Shown: piece after piece, positions 25,143 to 32,606 of the stretch | How the letters are laid out: every line of letters begins with the position of its first letter | Position numbering within the stretch: the first letter of the stretch is position 1 | Assembly: GCA_021108375.1 (NCBI GenBank) | Contig: JAIORA010000055.1 | Span: forward strand, 1 to 38,662 | Source: Anaerohalosphaeraceae bacterium | GTDB taxonomy: Bacteria > Planctomycetota > Phycisphaerae > Sedimentisphaerales > UBA12454 | Reading direction: 5' to 3' | Length of the DNA stretch: 38,662 nt | Notes under the pieces: model-generated | Seen by the model: only the letters and a program-made list of their open reading frames with translations | Database searches by the model: none | What the model was told of the DNA's origin: nothing | Translations under genes and position numbers: made by a program

Positions 25143-26453
25143 TCAAGCATACACCGACTCCTCAAGATAAAGTTGCTGTTCATATCGAACTTGCTGCAGA
25201 CAACTATATGTGTACCCTGAAAATAATGCCAAGAATGACATTACTGTGGTAGAATTGTACCATGGAGAACCAAATCCAACCAGAAGGATTGTTACACAGC
25301 AAATAACAATTACCTTTAGTTGATAAATCAACGTTGTATCATCTATAATTTTTATTAACCGCCACGCCCGAAAAAGAGGAATGAAAAAGATACCCTGATA
25401 TAAAATAAACCCAGGTACTCCTGTGGTAGCCAATGGCTCAATATAGTTTGAGTGAGAGTATTTCCCAGATGATGAGTAGTGCCTGTACTGGTTAATTCCC
25501 ACACCAAAAACAGGGTTCTTCAAAGTCATCTTAAACCCTTCAATGTACATATCATATCGTGTTCGCTCCGCCTCAACAATGTTGCCACCACCAGATAACC
25601 TATCCGACATACGTTTACCTGCCAGTGTGTTATTCATCACATAAACAGAAGCCGGACCACTTATTGCGATGATTGCCGCAATAACACCCATCTTCCATGT
25701 AATGGCCTTTGTACGTTTTCTGGGAGCCATTGCATACCAAAGCCATACTGCCAAAACAAATGCAAAAGCAACAAACGACTTTCGTGATCCTGATGCCAAC
25801 ATTCCATAGCATAAGATTGGAATTAACAAAAAGGTCCCTGTCAAAATACATTTATGTGTTTTTCCCTGCTTTTGTTTCCATAACATAAACGCTGCTACCA
25901 ACGCCCAAACCATAAAGAAGCCCAGCGTATTTGAATTATCCGTCAATCCCTGAATTCGCGAAGCTTCGTCTTCAAGTCCTGAAAGACCCCCGTAACTTTG
26001 CACTGCGCCTCGAACTACCAATGCCTGCAATATCCCGCCAATAATGATTCCAAACATCATTGCCTTTAGCGCAGGTTCTCTATATATCCGGGTAATGCCA
26101 TGAACAGCTATAATAAGCACTAATACTTGCAATATCTGTCGAAGTCCACCGTGCCAAAGGAGCGTTTTATTCACTGCCACAATTGGCCCTATCAAAGCTG
26201 CCCAAATTATCCATCCAATGTACATCTTGATTTCAAGCGGGATAGGAGAAAACGACCCCAAACCTCGCACCATCAATGCCAGAAAAAAAAGAAGAACAAG
26301 CAAAATACCCATCGCTTGCTGTTGCCCCCGACCTTTCAAAATCATAGCACCAAATGCAAAGATAAACAATGCAATGCAGGCAGGACTCTTTAACCAACCA
26401 AAAAGCGAAGCCCCTGCTATGGAATTATACTGATTTTCGTCTATTTCACGCAT
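25143..26453 (-). CDS. O-antigen ligase / Wzy polymerase family membrane protein
   Basis: The 436-residue protein has about eleven or twelve membrane helices and one large periplasmic loop carrying 'NPVFGVGINQYRHYSSSGKYSHSNYIEPLATTGVPG' (roughly 315-350). That is the conserved His-Ser-Asn segment of the Wzy_C/WaaL family. Ligases and polymerases share this fold and cannot be separated by sequence alone. Beside a Wzx-like gene and glycosyltransferases, a polymerase role is the simplest reading. It starts 5 bases after the glycosidase-like gene ends. Confidence 0.85.
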   Translation of the reverse strand: MREIDENQYNSIAGASLFGWLKSPACIALFIFAFGAMILKGRGQQQAMGILLVLLFFLALMVRGLGSFSPIPLEIKMYIGWIIWAALIGPIVAVNKTLLWHGGLRQILQVLVLIIAVHGITRIYREPALKAMMFGIIIGGILQALVVRGAVQSYGGLSGLEDEASRIQGLTDNSNTLGFFMVWALVAAFMLWKQKQGKTHKCILTGTFLLIPILCYGMLASGSRKSFVAFAFVLAVWLWYAMAPRKRTKAITWKMGVIAAIIAISGPASVYVMNNTLAGKRMSDRLSGGGNIVEAERTRYDMYIEGFKMTLKNPVFGVGINQYRHYSSSGKYSHSNYIEPLATTGVPGFILYQGIFFIPLFRAWRLIKIIDDTTLIYQLKVIVICCVTILLVGFGSPWYNSTTVMSFLALFSGYTYSCLQQVRYEQQLYLEESVYA

Positions 26454-26458
26454 ATCAA

Positions 26459-28045
26459 TTACCGCTGTTCCGTTAATTCAAAACGATAAATATGTGTACC
26501 TATCGGGTCAAATGAATCAACAAAAGAATTATCTTCCAAAATTAGTTGGCGGTCTTCAAAAAGAACTTCTGCTCTTTTGATTTTGTCAGGGAGATTTTTA
26601 AATTTTACCGTTACAGCATAGTCCTTCCCTCCGTGGTCTGGAACGCCGATTTTCTCGTTCATATTGACCGCAAAAATATAGATGGCATTTTTATGCTTTA
26701 ATGCCTTCCACTGTAAACAATGGTAAGTCAGCCTTGGTTTTTTCCACCACTGTTTTTGCATCCTTAGCGGCACAGGTGGAGCATTGACATCCCCAGAAAT
26801 TAATCTGCACTCTATAGAATCAATTTCTGTTCCTGTCAAAAAGACCTCTCCCAAACGAGCCGGGCCGTTGAGCTGGTATGCTATTACAAAAATAGTATCA
26901 TAAAGTTTCTTAGCATGTTGTTTCCATTCACCCAGACCCATACCAGTTAGCTGGAGTAAAGTATCAGGGGTCAAATTACCCAGTACCGGATTGTCCTTAA
27001 TATACGCATGACTGAACCAAAAAAGTCCCTTTGAGCCGCTTATCAATGAAAGATAAGCATCAAACAGTACTTCTTTTGAACTTGGCCAGCGACGGACGTG
27101 TTTACTAATTTGAACCCATTTACCATTGTCAGGGAAGCTACCATAGTATTTTTCAAAGTTAGAACTTTCTTTTTGCCATTTTTTAAAACTAGTACCCCTC
27201 GAAACCCATCCATTATCAATAGACCATTCCTGGTTGGGATTCTCCGTGTTCTTAATCACCCACCGATTATCAAATGATTCTCCATTAAATGCCTCAAGAC
27301 CGGAAAAAAGGACTAGATCGCCCGATTTATACCCAAAATCAATATAGGCTTTTATCTCCCCACGAGGGTATTTACTATCTTCATAACAAGGATATGTCAC
27401 TCGGATCATTGCATCTGTGATTTTTGAAAGGCTCTGCCAATACTTTATCGTATCATCTTTACCTCTAAATGGTTGCCACGTGGTCACTGGTCGGTTGTGG
27501 GGGTCTTCGGACCTAATAATATCAGCCAGCATCTGCATTTTAACCAAATCTTCTGACTGAGTCTCTTCAGGCAGATACCAAAACACTAACTGTTTATCCT
27601 TGGCAATTGTCCGGATGCGTTCTCGAAACCATTGAGAGCTTTTCTCTCTCATAAGAGACCCCGAAATATCCTGCATAACGCCAATCCCCGCTTCTCTGGC
27701 AGCATCAAGGATGTCCTGAGTATTATGAGCAAAAGAGGAAGTCCCATATTTATGGACAAGATTGATCCCATGGGAACGAAGCTTACGCATAACATCCACG
27801 TTTTCACAATCGCCAGACAAATCATACATTCCCAGTGGCATTAACTGCTGGTCGGAAGTTCTGAAGAAACTTAATATGTATTTTTCTTTTTCTCTTGCTT
27901 CTTCCCTCATATCATCCGGAATCATCGTCTTAGACATAGGAAATATGCTGTTGTCAACTTTATTGCCCGATACAGATGCGACAATAATCAGACTAACCAC
28001 AAAATATGGGAAACAAATACGTATTTTATTTTTTTTAAAAACCAT
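26459..28045 (-). CDS. Secreted glycoside-hydrolase-like protein, family not identified
   Basis: The 528-residue protein begins with an N-terminal hydrophobic segment (about 9-26) that serves as signal peptide or anchor. It then has a probable TIM-barrel region: 'LMPLGMYDL', 'MRKLRSHGINLVHKYGTS', 'AAREAGIGVMQDISG', and 'VFWYLPEETQ' with Glu160-Glu161, where retaining glycosidases often carry the acid/base in a strand-4 position. The C-terminal 120 residues ('AIYIFAVNMNEKIG', 'VTVKFKNLPDKIKRAEVLFEDRQL') look like a beta-sandwich. I cannot name a GH family. Its location between the UDP-glucose dehydrogenase and the polymerase suggests trimming or release of the polymer outside the cytoplasm. 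A non-catalytic sugar-binding role is possible. Confidence 0.62.
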   Translation of the reverse strand: MVFKKNKIRICFPYFVVSLIIVASVSGNKVDNSIFPMSKTMIPDDMREEAREKEKYILSFFRTSDQQLMPLGMYDLSGDCENVDVMRKLRSHGINLVHKYGTSSFAHNTQDILDAAREAGIGVMQDISGSLMREKSSQWFRERIRTIAKDKQLVFWYLPEETQSEDLVKMQMLADIIRSEDPHNRPVTTWQPFRGKDDTIKYWQSLSKITDAMIRVTYPCYEDSKYPRGEIKAYIDFGYKSGDLVLFSGLEAFNGESFDNRWVIKNTENPNQEWSIDNGWVSRGTSFKKWQKESSNFEKYYGSFPDNGKWVQISKHVRRWPSSKEVLFDAYLSLISGSKGLFWFSHAYIKDNPVLGNLTPDTLLQLTGMGLGEWKQHAKKLYDTIFVIAYQLNGPARLGEVFLTGTEIDSIECRLISGDVNAPPVPLRMQKQWWKKPRLTYHCLQWKALKHKNAIYIFAVNMNEKIGVPDHGGKDYAVTVKFKNLPDKIKRAEVLFEDRQLILEDNSFVDSFDPIGTHIYRFELTEQR

Positions 28046-28094
28046 AAGTTCTCAAACAAATTAGGATTTGTAACCAGTTCATCGCCACCTGCGT

Positions 28095-29393
28095 TTAAAG
28101 TCTTCCGATTGAATGATATTCAAAGCCTTGTTTTCTAACCATTTCTGGTTCGTATAGATTTCGCCCATCAAATACTACCGGTGTTTTGAGTCTTTCTTTT
28201 ATTAAACCAAAATCAGGCGTTCTGAACTGCTGCCATTCGGTAAATATCACAAGCCCATCACTATCCTGGAGTGTTTCGTATTCGTTTTCCATCAATTGAA
28301 TTTCCGGCAGAGCTTCTGCAGCATTTTTCATTGCTTCAGGGTCAAACGCTTTTATTTTTATGCCGGCTGAAAGGAATTTTTTTATACACCACACCGAAGG
28401 AGCCTCACGAATATCATCAGTCTTTGCCTTAAACGCCAGCCCCCATACCGCAAGGGTGATTTCTTTTTCACGGCCTTTGAAACGATTGAGTATTTTATCA
28501 GCAAACCTGTCGTGCTGATTATAATTTGCCTGCTGCACTGCCTCGGCAATAGTTATAGGCGAATTATTTTCTTTTGCCATATATATCAGCGCTCTGACAT
28601 CTTTGGGAAAACAACTCCCGCCATATCCAGCTCCGGCAAACAAAAACGAATTGCCTATACGCGGATCCGACCCTACTCCGCCACGAACCTGCTCGATGTC
28701 AGCTCCAAATTTTTCACAAAGGCCTGAAAGCTCATTCATAAATGATATTCTTGTCGCTAACATTACATTTGCTGCATATTTTGTCATTTCCGCGCTGGCG
28801 ATATCCATAAATATCATCCTGCTGCTCTTTCGCATAAATGGCGCATAAAGCCGAGTCATTATTTCGTTTGCTTTTTCGCTTTCGGTACCAATTATAACCC
28901 TGTCAGGCTTTGCGAAATCATCTACCGCCGAGCCTTCTTTCAAAAATTCCGGATTGCTGACATAATCGAAAGATACATCGGTTTTGCTTTTTATAAGCTC
29001 TCTGATTTTTTTGCCCGTGCCAACCGGAATGGTACTTTTGGTTGCGATAAGTTTATAGCATTTCATACATTTAGCGATTTGTTCGCAAACATTGATAACC
29101 GCTGAAATATCAGCCGAGCCGTCATCGGCACTTGGCGTGCCGACACCGAGAATAATTAAGTCAGAGTTTTCAACGGCATATTCTAAATCCGTTGTAAAGA
29201 CTAACCTGCCTGCCTTTTCATTCTTCTTAACAATTTCTGTCAGGCCGGGCTCGTGGATTGGAATAACGCCCTTGTTCAGGTCGTCTATCTTTTTGCTGTC
29301 TTTGTCCACGCAAATAACATTATTACCAGTGTTGGCCAGGCACCCTGCCGCAACCAATCCCACATAACCAACTCCAACTACTGAAATTTTCAT
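28095..29393 (-). CDS. ugd: UDP-glucose 6-dehydrogenase
   Basis: The 432-residue enzyme oxidises UDP-glucose to UDP-glucuronate with two NAD+ steps. The NAD-binding 'ISVVGVGYVGLVAAGCLANTG' opens the protein. 'VGTPS' (84-88), 'ATKSTIPVGTG' (117-127), 'SNPEFLKEGSAVDDFAKPDRVIIG' (146-169) and the catalytic Cys261 in 'GYGGSCFPKDVRAL' are all present, with the C-terminal UDP-binding domain intact. It is the first gene of the polysaccharide operon, starting ~36 bases after the 19-bp repeat in the leader. It supplies glucuronic acid, whose carboxylate would also be a possible target for the downstream ATP-grasp and AsnB-like enzymes; that last step is inference. TuaD is an alternative symbol. Confidence 0.96.
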   Translation of the reverse strand: MKISVVGVGYVGLVAAGCLANTGNNVICVDKDSKKIDDLNKGVIPIHEPGLTEIVKKNEKAGRLVFTTDLEYAVENSDLIILGVGTPSADDGSADISAVINVCEQIAKCMKCYKLIATKSTIPVGTGKKIRELIKSKTDVSFDYVSNPEFLKEGSAVDDFAKPDRVIIGTESEKANEIMTRLYAPFMRKSSRMIFMDIASAEMTKYAANVMLATRISFMNELSGLCEKFGADIEQVRGGVGSDPRIGNSFLFAGAGYGGSCFPKDVRALIYMAKENNSPITIAEAVQQANYNQHDRFADKILNRFKGREKEITLAVWGLAFKAKTDDIREAPSVWCIKKFLSAGIKIKAFDPEAMKNAAEALPEIQLMENEYETLQDSDGLVIFTEWQQFRTPDFGLIKERLKTPVVFDGRNLYEPEMVRKQGFEYHSIGRL

Positions 29394-29428
29394 AAATTAC
29401 AAACCTTAAAATTTAGACCAAAATGAAT

Positions 29429-29447
29429 TTTTAGAGGTTCCCTTAAG
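29429..29447 (-). repeat. 19-bp repeat, copy in the operon leader
   Basis: The minus strand reads CTTAAGGGAACCTCTAAAA, identical to 22159-22177. It ends 35 bases before the ugd start codon. A chance 19-base match in a window of this size is unlikely. Confidence 0.85.
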
Positions 29448-29644
29448 ACTCAGACCGTAACTCTGCTTAGACTCCGTCCCCGTCGGCAGTGCAAAATGCC
29501 CAGCCACAAAATCTGTTTCATAACATAATTATCGGTAACCAAAGACAATAGCTTGAGTTACGAAACACAAAACAGTGAAAGGTCTTCCTTGTTATCGGAC
29601 GCAACACATACGTAAACAACGCCTGATTAGTTCGCTACCAGCAC

Positions 29645-29673
29645 ATTTTACTCGTATTTCCCAATAAAACCAA
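29645..29673 (-). promoter_or_regulatory. Predicted promoter of the polysaccharide operon
   Basis: On the minus strand TTGGTT (29668-29673), 17 bases and TAAAAT (29645-29650) fit a sigma70-type promoter with a strong -10. The start of transcription would be near 29638, giving a leader of about 245 nt before ugd. It is the best match in the gap. The tRNA and hyp promoters upstream could also read through. Confidence 0.5.
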
Positions 29674-29835
29674 GCATTTAACGGTGATTTACGCCTTTTG
29701 TGTGCCTCTGATTTTTAGCGATGTTCTAACCAAGCAACCGCAAACGTGGGGATATAAAATCTACGAGTCGATAATCCTTTATGGAATATGAGAATAATTG
29801 CAGAGGGTTTTATCGCACAGCCATCGTGCGTTATG

Positions 29836-29876
29836 TATTATTATAACGCCTTTAAATACATAGAGTTATAATAATA
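29836..29876 (-). repeat. AT-rich inverted repeat downstream of tRNA-Pro
   Basis: TATTATTATAAC (29836-29847) and GTTATAATAATA (29865-29876) are perfect 12-base inverted arms around a 17-base loop. It begins 18 bases past the tRNA 3' end. It could end or process the tRNA transcript; no T-tract follows, so it is not a classical terminator. Confidence 0.55.
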
Positions 29877-29893
29877 TCAGAAATGAAAACAAA

Positions 29894-29967
29894 TCGGGGT
29901 GATAGGATTCGAACCTACGGCCTCCTGGTCCCAAACCAGGCGCTCTGCCAAACTGAGCTACACCCCG
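29894..29967 (-). tRNA. tRNA-Pro (anticodon TGG)
   Basis: The complement gives a full cloverleaf of 74 bases. The acceptor arm CGGGGTG pairs with CACCCCG, the D-arm contains GTAGCTC, the anticodon arm is CCTGG-TTTGGGA-CCAGG with anticodon TGG, and the T-arm carries GGTTCGAATCC. The C1-G72 pair and A73 are typical of bacterial tRNA-Pro. CCA is not encoded. It sits between hypA and the polysaccharide leader. Confidence 0.97.
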
Positions 29968-29982
29968 AAAAACGGAACGCAG

Positions 29983-30011
29983 ATAGTACAGCAAGCGTCC
30001 ACAATTTGCAA
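29983..30011 (-). promoter_or_regulatory. tRNA-Pro promoter
   Basis: On the minus strand TTGCAA (30006-30011) is separated by exactly 17 bases from TACTAT (29983-29988), placing the start of transcription near 29976, nine bases before the tRNA 5' end. This allows expression independent of the hyp operon. Confidence 0.6.
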
Positions 30012-30060
30012 GCAAATCATTGCCGGGGGAAAAACTATCTTTTTTCGGTTTTGGAGGATG

Positions 30061-30399
30061 TTATTCAAACTCGATTTCTTCCAGCAATAATGGCGGGTCG
30101 TCGCCGATAGCAAAATCGCTTTCGCCGCACTCCGGGCAAATTGGCGAACGCAAATCGAAATCAAAATCGCAATTACACTTTCGACACAATGCTTTCATCA
30201 GCAGATGCTTAACCTCAAGTTTCATACCCTCGCAAATCGTCTCCATCGCCGCCGCTTCAAACGCAAACTCCATCGCCTCATCGTTAATCGCGTTAATCTG
30301 CCCGCAGCTCATCAGTGCTCGCACGGGCCTGCCCTGCTGAGTTTTCGCCGCATCGAGAATGGACTCCAATATATTCTCTGCCACCATCGCCTCGTGCAT
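30061..30399 (-). CDS. hypA: Hydrogenase maturation nickel metallochaperone HypA
   Basis: The 112-residue protein delivers nickel to the [NiFe]-hydrogenase large subunit together with HypB. I place the start at ATG 30399, giving Met-His-Glu at the N-terminus, the nickel ligands of HypA; the ATG overlaps the hypE stop as TGATG and has GAGGA seven bases upstream. A longer frame from a TTG would hide the essential His2. The zinc-binding domain shows 'CRKCNCDFDF' and 'CPECGE', the CxxC pairs. The C-terminus is acidic. It is the last gene of hypB-hypD-hypE-hypA. HypA can also serve urease in some bacteria, but no urease is visible here. Confidence 0.93.
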   Translation of the reverse strand: MHEAMVAENILESILDAAKTQQGRPVRALMSCGQINAINDEAMEFAFEAAAMETICEGMKLEVKHLLMKALCRKCNCDFDFDLRSPICPECGESDFAIGDDPPLLLEEIEFE

Positions 30400-31412
30400 C
30401 AGCAAATCCTCGGCAATTCTCGACCGTAGGGCATTTGCACAACTCGCCTGCCGCCTATCCGCGTAATCAGTTCAACTATTGGCTCATCATTTTTTTCGCA
30501 TATCGTACCGATTATAGCCGACTCAGCCCCTGCCTGCGTTGCTCGGCAGGCTTCCAGACACTTCGCCGCCTTATCAGCCGAGACAACTATCACAACTTTA
30601 CCTTCGTTAGCAATTTCGAGTACATCAAAACCCAGCATATCCGCCGCCGCCTGCACCGAATCTTTAATCGGCAGCACAGCCTCTTCTATCTCGATATCGA
30701 CACTCGCCGAGACAGAAATTTCGTTTAGCGTTGTAGCTGCCCCGCCCCTTGTCGGGTCCCGCATAAACTTAACGTCCGCCCCGCAGGTCTCTACCGCTGC
30801 TTTGCAAACCGAAGCAACCGAGGCACAATCGCTTTTCAAATCTGATTCAAATTTCATCCCCTCACGATGCGACATAATCGTCATACCGTGGTCGCCGAGG
30901 CTCCCGCTGACAATTATTTTATCGCCCGGACAAATTCTGTCGAAACTAAGTTCAGCGCCAGCCATCTTTTCGCCCACGCCTGCGGTATTGATAAAAATTT
31001 CATCTGCCGAACCGGCATCAACCGTTTTAGTATCGCCGCAAACTATTTTAACGCCGGCATCTTTAGCCGCAATGGCAACACTATCGAGAATTTTATCGAG
31101 TACGTCCATTTCAAGACCTTCTTCGATAATCAAAGAAAGACTAATCGCAATCGGGTTTGCCCCTGCCACCAGCAAATCGTTCACCGTTCCATAAACAGCC
31201 AGCTTACCAATATCGCCGCCGTTAAAAAACAAAGGCTTAACGACATAACTATCGGTTGTGAAAAACGCGACCTTGTCCTCGATTTGAATTTTCGCGGAAT
31301 CGCCCATCGCCTCAAGAATCGGATTCGCAAATCTCGGCACGATGTGTTTATCGATGAGTTCAGCACTGAGCCTGCCCCCGCCGCCGTGAGCTAACATAAT
31401 TTTTTTGCTCAT
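30399..31412 (-). CDS. hypE: Hydrogenase maturation protein HypE (carbamoyl dehydratase)
   Basis: The 337-residue enzyme dehydrates the carbamoyl group on its C-terminal cysteine to thiocyanate, the source of the cyanide ligands on the iron of [NiFe]-hydrogenase. The last residues Pro-Arg-Ile-Cys carry that cysteine. The PurM-like ATP-binding part starts 'IMLAHGGGGRLSAELIDKHIVPRF' and includes 'GDTKTVDAG' and 'FMRDPTRGGAATTLNEI'. The start at ATG 31412 overlaps the hypD stop as ATGA; a frame extended upstream has no support. The protein needs HypF for carbamoyl transfer, and HypF is not in this window. Confidence 0.95.
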   Translation of the reverse strand: MSKKIMLAHGGGGRLSAELIDKHIVPRFANPILEAMGDSAKIQIEDKVAFFTTDSYVVKPLFFNGGDIGKLAVYGTVNDLLVAGANPIAISLSLIIEEGLEMDVLDKILDSVAIAAKDAGVKIVCGDTKTVDAGSADEIFINTAGVGEKMAGAELSFDRICPGDKIIVSGSLGDHGMTIMSHREGMKFESDLKSDCASVASVCKAAVETCGADVKFMRDPTRGGAATTLNEISVSASVDIEIEEAVLPIKDSVQAAADMLGFDVLEIANEGKVVIVVSADKAAKCLEACRATQAGAESAIIGTICEKNDEPIVELITRIGGRRVVQMPYGRELPRIC

Positions 31413-32494
31413 TGCGTCCGCCTTTTTCTCTTCCTGCCGTATTTGTACCACGCCGCGCACGCCCCTTCGCTGCTAACCATACAAGGGCCGATTGGCTTAT
31501 CCGGATTGCAGCCGTTATCGAAAAGCTGACACTCTGGCGGGTCAATCAACCCACACAAAACCTCGCCGCACCGACAGCCTGTCAAATCCTCATCCGGCAC
31601 AGAGTCTATCGCAAATCGTTTTTCCGCATCGAATTGGCTGTACTTTTCCTTGAGCTTAAGTGTGCTCGCGGGAATCTCCCCTAAGCCTCGCCAGTTGCCA
31701 TCAACCAAATCGAAATACTTTTCTATCACCCCCATCGCTACAACATTACCGGCCGGCTTAACCGCCGCACCGTATATCGAACCAAGCCCCGGACTGCTGC
31801 AAGCCAGCATCTCACAAATTGCCGCTATCCCCTCAATAATCTGCATCGGCTCAAAGCCGGCAACAACGCACGTTCGTCCAAATTCTTCAACAATGCAGGC
31901 ATATGCATCAGTTCCGATTATGACACTAACGTGGCCCGGACACAAAAACGCGTCGATTTTATGATTCATCGAACTAAGAAGCGCCCGCATCGCCGGGATT
32001 ACCATTTTGTGATTGCTGAACACGCAGAAATTATCGACGCCCTCTTTCTCCGCCTCGCCAACAACAATTCCCGTTGCCGGCGTCGTCGTCTCAAACCCTA
32101 CCGCGACAAACACAACGATTTTTTCGGGATTATTTTTAGCCAGCCCAAGAGCGTCTTCAGCGCTTAGCACGACTTTTACGTTACCTTTATCCGCCAATTC
32201 TTCAAGCGACCCCTTACTGCCGGGCACACGAATCATATCGCCGTAAGTTGCGATAATGCAATCGTCCCTGCCAGCCAGCTCCAAAACTGTATCGATATAT
32301 CCACGGTCGGTAACACAAACCGGACAGCCCGGCCCGCTTAAAAGTTTAATCCCATCGGGCATAGCGCTGCGAAGCCCACTGCGAAAAATGTTCACCGTAT
32401 GAGTACCGCAAACTTCCATTATATTCACCGGCCGGCCCAGCGTTTTACACGCTTTGTCAATCCAGCCGTAAGCTCTGTTTATTCTCTCAAGCAT
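31409..32494 (-). CDS. hypD: Hydrogenase maturation protein HypD (iron-sulfur scaffold)
   Basis: The 361-residue protein is the scaffold on which the Fe(CN)2CO unit is built with HypC. Conserved parts are 'MEVCGTHTVNIFRSGLR' with Cys29, 'LLSGPGCPVCVT' with Cys57 and Cys60, 'GFETTTPATG', and C-terminal cysteines in 'GCRCGEVLCGLI' and 'CNPDKPIGPCMVSSEGAC' that hold the [4Fe-4S] cluster. Length is normal. It is coupled to hypE by a four-base overlap. Its usual partner gene hypC is not adjacent: the 112 bases between hypB and hypD hold only a palindromic repeat and no small frame matching HypC. Confidence 0.95.
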   Translation of the reverse strand: MLERINRAYGWIDKACKTLGRPVNIMEVCGTHTVNIFRSGLRSAMPDGIKLLSGPGCPVCVTDRGYIDTVLELAGRDDCIIATYGDMIRVPGSKGSLEELADKGNVKVVLSAEDALGLAKNNPEKIVVFVAVGFETTTPATGIVVGEAEKEGVDNFCVFSNHKMVIPAMRALLSSMNHKIDAFLCPGHVSVIIGTDAYACIVEEFGRTCVVAGFEPMQIIEGIAAICEMLACSSPGLGSIYGAAVKPAGNVVAMGVIEKYFDLVDGNWRGLGEIPASTLKLKEKYSQFDAEKRFAIDSVPDEDLTGCRCGEVLCGLIDPPECQLFDNGCNPDKPIGPCMVSSEGACAAWYKYGRKRKRRTQ

Positions 32495-32508
32495 TCCGTC
32501 ATATCCTC

Positions 32509-32533
32509 GTCATTCCCACGAAAGTGGAAATCC
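32509..32533 (+). repeat. Palindromic 'CCCACGAAAGTGG' repeat, copy C
   Basis: This is a diverged copy of the element at 3973-3999, 4435-4460 and 33779-33802, followed by the same T-rich 'CTGTGTAAATCCGTGT' tail as at 33827-33845. It fills most of the hypB-hypD gap, where hypC would be expected. Confidence 0.75.
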
Positions 32534-32606
32534 ATTTTTCTGTATCTTGTTTTTTAATCTGTGTAAATCCGTGTCTAATAATTCGTCCCGATTTGCCGGG
32601 GTTTGC

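Larger units (their letters stand above)
29394..29893 (-). other. Leader of the polysaccharide operon between tRNA-Pro and ugd
   Basis: This 500-base stretch has no convincing gene. It contains an AT-rich inverted repeat (29836-29876) next to the tRNA, two short hairpins (29828-29849 and 29814-29830), a sigma70-like promoter (29645-29673), an ops/JUMPstart-like CTGGTAGC (at about 29635-29642), and a 19-bp repeat (29429-29447) near ugd. On the minus strand one frame from ~29530 to 29406 is open and ends in Leu-Lys-Gly-Thr-Ser-Lys-Asn-Ser-Phe-Trp; another gives a 23-codon frame (29521-29450) with an ATG but no ribosome site. Neither is called as a gene. Confidence 0.6.

Noticed and set aside
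29450..29521. A 23-codon leader peptide starting at an ATG in the operon leader
   Set aside because: There is no ribosome site and no run of regulatory codons as in attenuators; it overlaps an alternative open frame, so I could not support it as a gene.
4681..29967. The polysaccharide cluster as a genomic island integrated at tRNA-Pro
   Set aside because: No integrase was found, and I saw no repeated tRNA 3' end further left; the tRNA location alone is not enough.
30867..31394. A 175-codon plus-strand open frame opposite hypE
   Set aside because: It is a shadow of hypE, which has complete family motifs on the minus strand; the predicted product is of random composition.
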